From CAYLSV01 sp964386435 (lineage in GTDB: Bacteria > Planctomycetota > Phycisphaerae > Tepidisphaerales > Tepidisphaeraceae), in NCBI GenBank assembly GCA_964386435.1, contig CAYLSV010000087.1, positions 1 to 15,314 on the forward strand: 15,314 nucleotides of DNA. The letters are read 5' to 3'. Positions 1 to 7,100 of the stretch are shown here, in pieces (the stretch's first letter is position 1; the number at the start of each line of letters is the position of its first letter). Made by a program: the position numbers and the translations under genes. The notes under the pieces were generated by a model. It saw only the letters and a program-made list of their open reading frames with translations. It did not search any database and was not told where the DNA came from.

Positions 1-82
1 CGCCTCCGCCTCGTAGAGGCGGGGCTTCACGAGAGGGTGACGTCGCCCCGCCGTGAAGCCCCGCCTCTACGAGGCGGAGGCG
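1..82. repeat. REPIN-like inverted repeat 1, perfect 30-bp arms
   Basis: Bases 1-30 are the exact reverse complement of 53-82, separated by a 22-base spacer. Each arm carries its own small palindrome (CGCCTC-GTA-GAGGCG at 7-21). The element starts at the first base of the window, so it may extend further left. It lies downstream of the stop codon of the Spy-like gene at 131. There is no T-run after the stem, so it is not a typical intrinsic terminator, although the stem could still stabilise or stop a transcript. The REP-pair reading is inference from architecture shared with six other elements in the window. Confidence 0.8.
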
Positions 83-130
83 GCCTCAGCGACGCCCGCT
101 CCTGAGAAAGGTTCAGCCGGACAAACCGGC

Positions 131-499
131 CTACTCCACCGCCTCGGCGACGTCCTCGGCATCTTCGGCGTCCTCGGCGAGCCGCTCGGCCTCGCGCTCG
201 ACGCGGCGTTGGCGGCGTTCCTCGCGGAGTTGCTCGTGAACCGTCTCCAGCTCGGCCCGCTGCTCCTCGTCGAGCAGGGCGATGATGTCGGCGTCGCGCT
301 TCTCGCGGATCGCCCGCATCTCGTCGAGGGCCTTCTGGTGGATCGCGTCGATCTGCTGCACCTGCTCCGGCGACAGCGAGGCCATCCGGCTCCACGGCAG
401 CGTCAAATCCGACACCTCCACCGCCTGCCACGCCGCCCCGACCCCGCCGAGCAGCACCACGGCCAGCCCCGCCACGCCCAGCTTCTTCGTCAGTTTCAT
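131..499 (-). CDS. Spy/CpxP-like (LTXXQ-type) membrane-anchored small protein
   Basis: A 122-residue protein. Residues 1-24 form a basic n-region (MKLTKK) and a hydrophobic stretch that is a signal peptide or membrane anchor. Residues 40-110 are a charged, Arg/Glu-rich helical segment with two LTXXQ-like signatures (LSPEQ near 42-46 and LLDEEQ near 75-80), as in the periplasmic Spy/CpxP/zinc-resistance-associated group. The tail is acidic (Glu/Asp/Ala). I chose the ATG at 499 over a longer frame reaching 574 because it starts directly before the hydrophobic segment and is preceded by an AGGGAG ribosome site about 7 bases upstream. Family membership is inferred from motif and length; those proteins bind unfolded proteins or metals in the envelope. 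It lies 81 bases downstream of the toxin gene on the same strand and may be read from the same transcript. The exact role is unknown. Confidence 0.72.
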   Translation of the reverse strand: MKLTKKLGVAGLAVVLLGGVGAAWQAVEVSDLTLPWSRMASLSPEQVQQIDAIHQKALDEMRAIREKRDADIIALLDEEQRAELETVHEQLREERRQRRVEREAERLAEDAEDAEDVAEAVE

Positions 500-580
500 C
501 AATCGCTCCCTACAAAGTCCCCGGCCACGCGGCCGTTTGGGTGCAGAGCTTACGGATCGGGAGCAGCCACGCAAACCGCG

Positions 581-985
581 TCAGCGATCGTCAACAGGTT
601 GTGCATGCCGCCGATAGAATTCGGCCGCCTCCGCCTTCCCCGCCTCGCCGGCGGCCACCTTCAGCACGAAGTCGGCATACTCGGGCTCGCCAACTGCCAA
701 CTCGAAGCCGTTCGCATCGAGAAATGTTTCGGCCGCATCCGCTGCAACCCTCTTGTTACCATCGGCGAATGCATGATTCTTCGCCAAATGGAAGAGGTAG
801 GCCGCTGCCATCTCGAACACGTCGCGATGCGCGAACTCGCCGAAGTGCCGGCTGCCCGCCATAGCAACCGCTGATTCGAGCAGGGTCATGTTCAGGATGC
901 CGGGCCGACCGCCATGTACGCGAAGCTGATCCTGGTGGATGCCGATGACATCTTCCACGGTGAGGAAGGTGAGTTCCTTCTTCAT
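581..985 (-). CDS. doc: Doc-type toxin (death-on-curing, Fic fold)
   Basis: A 134-residue protein of normal Doc length. It has the N-terminal Doc block (HGGRPGILN, residues 24-32, then LLESAVA) and the full catalytic motif HAFADGNKRVA at 71-81, matching the family pattern H-x-F-x-[DN]-[AG]-N-K-R. His71, Asp75, Asn77, Lys78 and Arg79 are all present, so the enzyme looks intact. Studied Doc proteins are kinases that phosphorylate elongation factor Tu and stop translation; applying that here is inference. The ATG at 985 follows the antitoxin stop by 17 bases, and an AGAGG stands about 9 bases upstream. The order antitoxin then toxin is the usual one, and such pairs are normally autorepressed by the antitoxin. 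Confidence 0.92.
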   Translation of the reverse strand: MKKELTFLTVEDVIGIHQDQLRVHGGRPGILNMTLLESAVAMAGSRHFGEFAHRDVFEMAAAYLFHLAKNHAFADGNKRVAADAAETFLDANGFELAVGEPEYADFVLKVAAGEAGKAEAAEFYRRHAQPVDDR

Positions 986-1002
986 GGTGCTGGACCTCTT
1001 GC

Positions 1003-1260
1003 CTACTCGGCGAGTCGGCGGAAAGTCTCATGGCTGCGACGCATCACTCGGTCGTGAGACTGGCGGATCTTCTCTCGATCCGCCGCTGCTTTGGCAACTG
1101 CGGCCGGATCGGCAGCGCGAAGCGTCACGCGGCCATCTTCGACACCGACCTCCACAGCCACGTCCTGCTCGCGGCTCACATCGATACCGAGGCGGTGCAA
1201 AAGCAGGGTGTCGAGGGTGAGCGACATCGTGTCGCCGTGCCGGGTGAGAGTCTTGATCAT
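1003..1260 (-). CDS. AbrB/MazE-type antitoxin partner of Doc
   Basis: An 85-residue protein. Its first half (MIKTLTRHGDTMSLTLD, then HRLGID and VEVGVEDGRVTLR) has the pattern of the AbrB/SpoVT/MazE swapped-hairpin DNA-binding fold. The second half (about 50-85) is a charged helix rich in Arg, Ala and Glu, suited to wrapping the toxin. A longer frame begins at 1278, but the ATG at 1260 has a GGAGG 7 bases upstream and starts at the conserved beta strand. It should neutralise the Doc toxin encoded 17 bases downstream and repress their shared promoter, as such antitoxins do. Doc is classically paired with Phd; an AbrB-type partner is a recognised alternative but less well studied. Confidence 0.85.
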   Translation of the reverse strand: MIKTLTRHGDTMSLTLDTLLLHRLGIDVSREQDVAVEVGVEDGRVTLRAADPAAVAKAAADREKIRQSHDRVMRRSHETFRRLAE

Positions 1261-1314
1261 GTGAGGGCCTCCGGCCAAACTCTAGTCCATGTCGGCTGTG
1301 GTTTCTGCTGTGCC

Positions 1315-2277
1315 TCACACCTGCCCGTGGGCCGCGACCTGTTTCTCCGCGTGGTAGCTGCTGCGCACCAGCGGGCCGCTTTCGACGTGGCGGAGGCCTT
1401 TGTCTTCGCCGATGCGCTTCCAGGTCTCGAACTCCTCGGGCGTCACCCAGCGGTCGACGGGCAGGTGGCGGGCGGTGGGTTGGAGGTACTGGCCGAGGGT
1501 GAGGATGTCGCAGCCGATGGCGACCAAATCGTCCATCGACCGCTCGATCTCCTCCGAGTCCTCGCCGATGCCGAGCATCATGCCGGTTTTGGTGAGTAGG
1601 CCTTGGTCCTTGCAGATTTGCAGGAGTTTCAGGCTGCGCGGGTACTTCGCCTGCGGGCGGACGCGGTAGTACTGGCTCGGGACGGTTTCGATGTTGTGGT
1701 TGAGAATGTCTGGGCGGGCGTCGATGACCCGCTGCAACGCCGGCCAGTTGCCCTCGAAGTCGGGGATGAGCACCTCGACGCTGGTGCCGGGCGATTGGCG
1801 GCGGATCTGGTTGATCGTTTCGGCCCAGATGCGGGCACCCCCGTCGGGCAGCTCGTCGCGGTTGACGCTGGTGATCACGGCGTGGCCGAGGCCCATGGTG
1901 GCGACGGCCTCGCCGACGCGGCGGGGTTCGTCGTCGTCGAGCCAGGTGGGGCGGCCGGTCTTGATGTGGCAGAAGCCGCAGGCGCGGGTGCAGGTGTCGC
2001 CCAGGATCATGAGCGTGGCCGTCCCGCCGCCGGCCGCGTTCCAGCACTCGCCGATGTTGGGGCAGCGGGCTTCTTCGCAGACGGTGTGCAGGTTCTGCTC
2101 GCGGACGAGCTTCTTGAGCCGGGCGAACCCTTCGCCGGCGGGCATCTTCATCTTCAGCCACGCCGGCTTGCCGCGGGCCACGGGCGAGCCCTCCACGGGC
2201 AGCGGCCCACCGCCGCTGCAGCCGCGGCCGACGGCCGGGCGGTCCTTGATTTCCAGCACGTCGAGCGTGAGCGCCAT
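1315..2277 (-). CDS. lipA: Lipoyl synthase
   Basis: A 320-residue radical S-adenosylmethionine enzyme, normal LipA length, which inserts two sulfur atoms into octanoyl groups on E2 and GcvH proteins to make lipoate. Cys67, Cys72 and Cys78 (CEEARCPNIGEC) hold the auxiliary 4Fe-4S cluster consumed as sulfur donor. Cys96, Cys100 and Cys103 (CTRACGFC) hold the radical-SAM cluster. The C-terminal RSSY (about 305-308) supplies the serine ligand of the auxiliary cluster. The block KPAWLKMKMPAGEGF is the typical N-terminal lead. The ATG at 2277 has no clear ribosome site; the roughly 30 residues before the conserved part are Gly-rich and variable. No lipB or lipoate-protein ligase lies nearby. The gene ends 54 bases before the antitoxin start on the same strand, and its start is 57 bases from the divergent receiver gene. 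Confidence 0.97.
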   Translation of the reverse strand: MALTLDVLEIKDRPAVGRGCSGGGPLPVEGSPVARGKPAWLKMKMPAGEGFARLKKLVREQNLHTVCEEARCPNIGECWNAAGGGTATLMILGDTCTRACGFCHIKTGRPTWLDDDEPRRVGEAVATMGLGHAVITSVNRDELPDGGARIWAETINQIRRQSPGTSVEVLIPDFEGNWPALQRVIDARPDILNHNIETVPSQYYRVRPQAKYPRSLKLLQICKDQGLLTKTGMMLGIGEDSEEIERSMDDLVAIGCDILTLGQYLQPTARHLPVDRWVTPEEFETWKRIGEDKGLRHVESGPLVRSSYHAEKQVAAHGQV

Positions 2278-2334
2278 GCCGCATTCTACGCGGCGGCAAC
2301 CGCCGGCGTTTCAGCAGCGGCCCTATCATGTCGC

Positions 2335-2724
2335 TTGCCCGCTGAAGAAGATGCTCAACCCGAATCCACCGCCCGGCCACGCGTGCTGTTGGTCGACGAC
2401 AACGCGCAGGTCCGCCGTCTGCAGGGGCTGCTGCTGGAGCGCGACGGCTTCGACGTGCGCACCGCCGGAAGCGTCGCGGAGGCGGTGGAGGCGGCGACGG
2501 AGCCGCGGCCGCACCTGGTGCTCACGGACTGGAATCTGCCCGACGGCAGCGGGACCGACCTGCGGCGACAGTGCGGCGACGGCCCGATTTACGTCGCCCT
2601 CACCGGCGACGCGACGACCCGCCGGGCATCGGAAGAAGCCGGCTTCGTGCGGCACCTGCTCAAGCCGATGAAACGCGAGGCCCTGACCAACGTGCTGCGG
2701 GAGCTGCTCACCAAACGCGGGTGA
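2335..2724 (+). CDS. Stand-alone response-regulator receiver domain (CheY-like)
   Basis: About 129 residues forming one receiver domain and nothing else. The acidic pocket is Asp21-Asp22 (LVDDN), the phospho-acceptor is Asp65 (LTDWNLPDGSG), the switch Thr is Thr90 (ALTGD), and the conserved Lys is Lys110 (LLKP). There is no output domain, so it probably acts through protein contacts, as a phosphorelay intermediate or CheY-like messenger. No histidine kinase is present in the window. The start is uncertain: the frame has no ATG, so I chose TTG at 2335; GTG at 2383 would remove the leader. An ATG at 2328 is in another frame and stops after five codons, so a sequencing frameshift near the start is possible. 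Its 3' end faces the amidohydrolase end at 2754. Confidence 0.85.
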   Translation: MPAEEDAQPESTARPRVLLVDDNAQVRRLQGLLLERDGFDVRTAGSVAEAVEAATEPRPHLVLTDWNLPDGSGTDLRRQCGDGPIYVALTGDATTRRASEEAGFVRHLLKPMKREALTNVLRELLTKRG

Positions 2725-2753
2725 GGCGGCATCAGTGAATGAGGTAGCCGCGC

Positions 2754-4070
2754 TCACGAGCCTGGCTGCTGGGCCAGGCGTTGCTTGTACTTTTCGTACA
2801 GCTCCGTGTGCTTGCTCGAAAGGTCCACCGGGCGGCCGGCAATCCAGGCGGCTTCCACCTGCGTCGGCACCTCGAAGATGTCGCCGTCTGCGATGAAGAG
2901 GGTGGCGTCTTTGCCGACCTCCAGTGAGCCGAGGCGGTCGGCGACGCCGAGGATCTGGGCGGGGCGGAGGGTGATGGTGGCCAACGCCTCGTTCGGGTCG
3001 AGGCCGTAGGCGGCGGCGCTGGCGGCGTGGTAGGGAAGGTTGCGGGCGAACGACGCCGCCCGGTCTGCGCCGATGGCGACGACGACGCCGCGGTCGATGA
3101 GGTCGCGCGGCAGGGTGAAGGCGCTGTCGATGGCCGAGTCGCGGGTGTTGGGCGACCGCTGGGTGCCGTTGAGGATCACCGGCACGTTCTGTTCGACAAG
3201 CAAATCGGCGACGGCCAGCGCCCCCCGGCCGCCGAGGATCACGGCGCGAACCTCCTGCCGGGCGGCGAAGGCGACGGCGGCGGCAATGTCGGCGCTGCCA
3301 TCTGCCCGGATCAGCAGCGGCACCTCACCGCTCAGCAGCGGCTTCATCGCCTCGAACCGTGCATCGTACTCGGGCGACTCCGACTCGGTATAACTGCGGG
3401 CGAGGTCGAACAAATCGTCGATCGCCTGCAGCCGCTCGGTGCGGCGACGGCGTTGCTCGCCCTCGTCGTCCCGGCCACGCGGCAGCATGCTCGGCCAGTT
3501 CATCACGATGCCGCTGGTCGGCAGCACGGTCATCTGCTCGTAAGTCCAGCCGTCGAGCTGCATGACCGCCCCGCGTCCCGAGACGATCCCGCCCTGCGGC
3601 AGCACGTTGGCCAGCAGGATGCCGTTGGCGCGGATCGTCGGGATCAGCTCGCTGTCGGGGTTGACGGCCACCCGGCTCTCGACGCTCGGGTTGACGCTGC
3701 CGGCTTCGCGCTGGTCCCGCGTCGCCCGGACGGCACCGATCTCGACGAGGCCGAGGTCGGTGTCGGCCTCGAACAAACCCGGGTAGATGTGCTTGCCGGT
3801 GCAGTCGATGACCTCGGCCCGGTGGCGAACCCCGGCCCCGACCGCCTGAATTTTGCCCTCGGCGATGACGATGGTGCCGTTCTCGATCACGCCGTCGCTA
3901 ACGGTGTGGATCGTGGCGTTGGTGAGCGCGAAAGGCGGCGGCGTCTCCCCGGCCGGCACCTGATCGTGGGCGAGCAGCGGCGCGGCGAAGGCCCCCATCA
4001 ACATCGCGAGCAGGGCGGTCGCTGTGGACCCGCGGGTCCGCAGTGGGGTGGTAGGGCGTCGTGAAGACAT
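2754..4070 (-). CDS. Secreted amidohydrolase-like protein with degenerate metal site
   Basis: A 438-residue protein with an Arg-rich n-region and hydrophobic core (residues 1-35) ending in PLLAHDQ, a good signal peptide. It has the composite amidohydrolase layout: beta-sandwich strands (ALTNATIHTVSDGVIENGTI and AEGKIQAVG), a TIM-barrel region, then the closing GSLEVGKDATLFIADGD strand. Where active family members carry D-A-H-x-H after P-G, this one reads PGLFEADTDLGL, so both first metal-binding His residues are missing. It may be catalytically dead, or use a different site. A longer frame starts at 4172, but the ATG at 4070 is preferred because it opens the signal peptide. It follows the large amidohydrolase on the same strand with a 70-base gap, and similar small-plus-large pairs are known in Bacteroidetes and Planctomycetes. 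A REPIN-like repeat straddles the start. Confidence 0.85.
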   Translation of the reverse strand: MSSRRPTTPLRTRGSTATALLAMLMGAFAAPLLAHDQVPAGETPPPFALTNATIHTVSDGVIENGTIVIAEGKIQAVGAGVRHRAEVIDCTGKHIYPGLFEADTDLGLVEIGAVRATRDQREAGSVNPSVESRVAVNPDSELIPTIRANGILLANVLPQGGIVSGRGAVMQLDGWTYEQMTVLPTSGIVMNWPSMLPRGRDDEGEQRRRRTERLQAIDDLFDLARSYTESESPEYDARFEAMKPLLSGEVPLLIRADGSADIAAAVAFAARQEVRAVILGGRGALAVADLLVEQNVPVILNGTQRSPNTRDSAIDSAFTLPRDLIDRGVVVAIGADRAASFARNLPYHAASAAAYGLDPNEALATITLRPAQILGVADRLGSLEVGKDATLFIADGDIFEVPTQVEAAWIAGRPVDLSSKHTELYEKYKQRLAQQPGS

Positions 4071-4126
4071 CGGGGCTTTCTTGGGGTGCGGGGGTCGCCA
4101 CTGCGGCCCGGCGGGGCCGCAGCTAC
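4018..4126. repeat. REPIN-like inverted repeat 2, around a start codon
   Basis: Bases 4018-4046 and the reverse complement of 4098-4126 match at 24 of 29 positions, with a 51-base spacer. The right arm read on the minus strand starts with GTAG and contains the palindrome GCGGCCC-(4)-GGGCCGC at 4103-4120. The left arm contains a perfect 14-base palindrome, GGACCCGCGGGTCC, at 4026-4039. The left arm is coding (about residues 9-18 of the signal peptide of the amidohydrolase), the start codon at 4068-4070 lies in the spacer, and the right arm fills the gap after the upstream gene. The five mismatches suggest an older, partly decayed copy. Confidence 0.65.
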
Positions 4127-4140
4127 CTGGGGTGCTTGAA

Positions 4141-7100
4141 CTACTCGTGATCGCCGTGGTCATCGTGGTCATCGTGGCCGTCGTGGTCGGCGTGGGAGTG
4201 GCAGAACGCGTCGTGGGTGGCCCAGCGGTCGGCCTCTTCCTCGGCGCGTTCGCCGGGGGCGGCCATCGACTTGCCGCCGGTGAGGACCTTCTGGATCAGG
4301 GCGCTTTTCATCCGCCGGTTCTCGTCGCGGGCGGCCTCGTCCCGCTCGCGGCTCCACATGAGCTGGCCGTCGACGAACGTCATCTCCGCCCGGCTCAAGC
4401 TGGAGAGCGGGTGGCCGCTCCACAGCACGAGGTCGGCCTGCTTGCCCGGCTCGATGCTGCCGACGAACTCGTCGATCCGCAGCTGCTTGGCCGGGTTGAG
4501 CGTGACGAACTTCAATGCCTCCTCCTCGCTGACGCCGCCGTACTTCACGGCCTTGGCGGCCTCGGTGTTCAGCCGCCGGGCCAACTCGGCGTCGTCGGAG
4601 TTGAAGCTCACCACGATGCCGGCGTCGTGCATCAACGCGCCGTTGTACGGGATCGCGTCGTACACCTCGAACTTGAACGCCCACCAATCGCTGAACGTGC
4701 TGGCCATCGCGCCGTGCTCGGCCATCTCCGGGGCGACCTTGTAGCCCTCGAGGATGTGCTGAAGCGAGGCGATCTGGATGTCGAACCCTTCCAAAACCCG
4801 CAGCAACGCGAGGATTTCGTCCTGCCGGTAGCTGTGGCAGTGGATCAGCCGCTCGCCGCTGGCGATCTCGGCGAGGGCCTGCAACTCGATGTCGGTCCGC
4901 ACCGGCAAGCCGTCGGCGGTCGTGCCGCGCTCGACGTCCGCGGCATATTGCTGGCCGCGGCGGAGGGCGTCGGCGATGATCTCCTGGACGCCCATCCGGG
5001 TTTGCGGGTAGCGGGTGGTGAAGTCGCTGCCCCAGTTGCTTTGCTTGACGTTCTCGCCGAGGGCGAACTTCACGCCCGGCGGGGCTTCGGCCATGACGAG
5101 GTCGTCGGGGCCGCCGCCCCAGCGGAACTTGAGGACCACGTTCCGCCCGCCGATCGGGTTGGCCGAGCCGTGCAGGACGTTGGCCGCGGTGACGCCGCCG
5201 GCGAGTTGGCGGTAGATGTGGATGCTGCTCGGGTCGACGAAGTCGCCGATGGACACCTCGCAGGTGACGGCCTGGCCGGACTCGTTAATGCCGCCGTCGG
5301 TGGCGATGTGCGAGTGGGCGTCGATGAGGCCGGGCGTGAGGTGCAAACCGCGGCCGTCAATCTGCACGGCATCGGCATCGACCACATGTGGTATGAACGA
5401 TGAAGTTGTGTCCACCGCCAACCTGCCGTCGTCGTTCACGTAGATCAGGCTGCCGCCGCCGGTGATGTGGCCGTTTTCATCTCGCTTGTCCTCGGGAGCC
5501 AATGGCGTCCTCAGAACGCGCTCGATTTTGCCGTCGCGGATGATGACGCTGGCGTTCTCGATCTTGCCTTCGGGGCCGCACGTCCAGAGGGTGACGCCGT
5601 TGATGCTGAAAACTTCCGGAGTTTCTAGCGGTTCGGTCCGGCCGTAGGCGCCAAGCGGATAGTTGGGCTCGAAGCTGCCGCCGTGGCCGGTGCCGTTGGT
5701 GGGCTGGGTGGTCGGGGCGTCGGCAATTTCGAGCGTCGTGTCGGCGGCGGTGTTCTTCGGCGGGTCGACGTCGGGGCGGGTGGTGCCTTGCTCGATCTCC
5801 GTCGAGTCGGGCTCGTTGCGGTCGATTGGCAGGGCGGGGGTGTCGGCGGCGACCTCGTCGTCCGCCTCGGCGGCCTCTGGTTCGGCGTCGATGTCGGCGA
5901 TCTTCTCGGCGGTCACGGGGACGGCGGTGCCGTCGGGGCGGCGGGCGGTGCCGGTGGCCTTGCCGTCGATGACGGTGAAGCTGACGGCGGTGACGCCGGA
6001 GTCGTCGGCAAACGTGAAGCCGATGCGGCCGGCCTCGCTGGTGACGTTTTTAGCGGAGATGCTGGCGGGTTTCGTCGCCGGTCGGGTGGCCGGTTGGGTG
6101 GCCGGTTGCGTCACCGGGCCGCCCTGGGTCGTCGGGATCGGCGGCGGCGGGGTGGCGTCCTCGCCGTCCGTCGGCCGCGTCGTCGGCATCGGCACCCTCG
6201 GCACCTCGGGCAGCTTCGGGTCGTTGTCGATCGGCACCTCGTCGGGCGTCGGCGGCGTCGGGTCGCCCGGCGGCACCGGCTGCCGCGGCAACGGCGGGGG
6301 CGGCAGCAACGAAAACCCGAACGACGTCAACACAGAACCGCGCCCGTCAGGAAGCGGGGCGGGCGCAGCTCGCATCCTTCCAGCGAGCCGTAGACCCCAG
6401 TCGAGGTCGGCTGCGCCGACTCCGCTTCCTGACGGGCGCGGCTCTGTGTTGTCGTCGGTGGTGTCGGCGTCTGTCGTTGGCGTGAGCGTGCCGCCGAGTT
6501 TGCCGGGGCGGCCTTTGATGTTCAGCTCGTAGGTCTGGCCGTCGATCGTGACGGTCCAGGTGCCGGTCGCGTCGAGGGTCGGCTGCGGCGTGACCTCGAA
6601 CCGCTGGCCCTCAACCCACGTCGCCATGACCTTCGACTTGGCGTCGAGCAGGTCGCCGCTCATGACGACGAAGCTGGCCGACTTGCCGGGCTCAATCGTG
6701 CCGAAGCGGTTGGCGACGCCGAGCAATTCGGCGGGGTTCGTGGTCAGCGCGGCGAGGGTGGCGTCTTCCGAGAGGCCGCGCTCGCTGGTTTCGCGCATTT
6801 GCTTCAGGAACAAACTCTGCTTCTCCAAGCCGTGGCCGGTCAGGCTGACTTTGACGCCGAGGCGGTCGAGCCGCCCGGCGTTTTCCGGGGCCAGATCCCA
6901 GTGCATCAGATCCCGCAGTGTCGTGGCATCGGCGAGTTCCGGCGTGCTGACGTTCGGCGGCTTCGGGTAATCCATCGGCACCACGACCGGTGCCGAGAGC
7001 GCCGCCACGTCCTCGGCCCGTTGGTATGACCGGCCGCCGTCGAGGATCACCAGGTTCAGCCCGAACTCCTCGGCGATCCGCCCGGCACGCAACGCATACA

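Noticed and set aside
1691..2671. Long plus-strand open frames over lipA and the receiver gene (also one from 1603)
   Set aside because: They are antisense to lipA, have no recognisable domain, and owe their length to GC-rich codon structure; only the 3' part of the 1603 frame, from about 2335, is a real gene.
2726..2750. Small hairpin GCGGC/GCCGC between the convergent receiver and amidohydrolase ends
   Set aside because: Five-base arms are expected by chance in this GC-rich sequence and no T-run follows.
4071..4172. Start of the small amidohydrolase at 4172
   Set aside because: The extra 34 residues are translated from a repeat arm and the end of the upstream gene, and would bury the signal peptide inside the protein.
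3027..5403. Plus-strand open frames of 345 and 459 codons over the amidohydrolase genes
   Set aside because: Composition is Ala/Gly/Val/Arg-rich with no motif, and the opposite strand has clear signal peptides and catalytic motifs.
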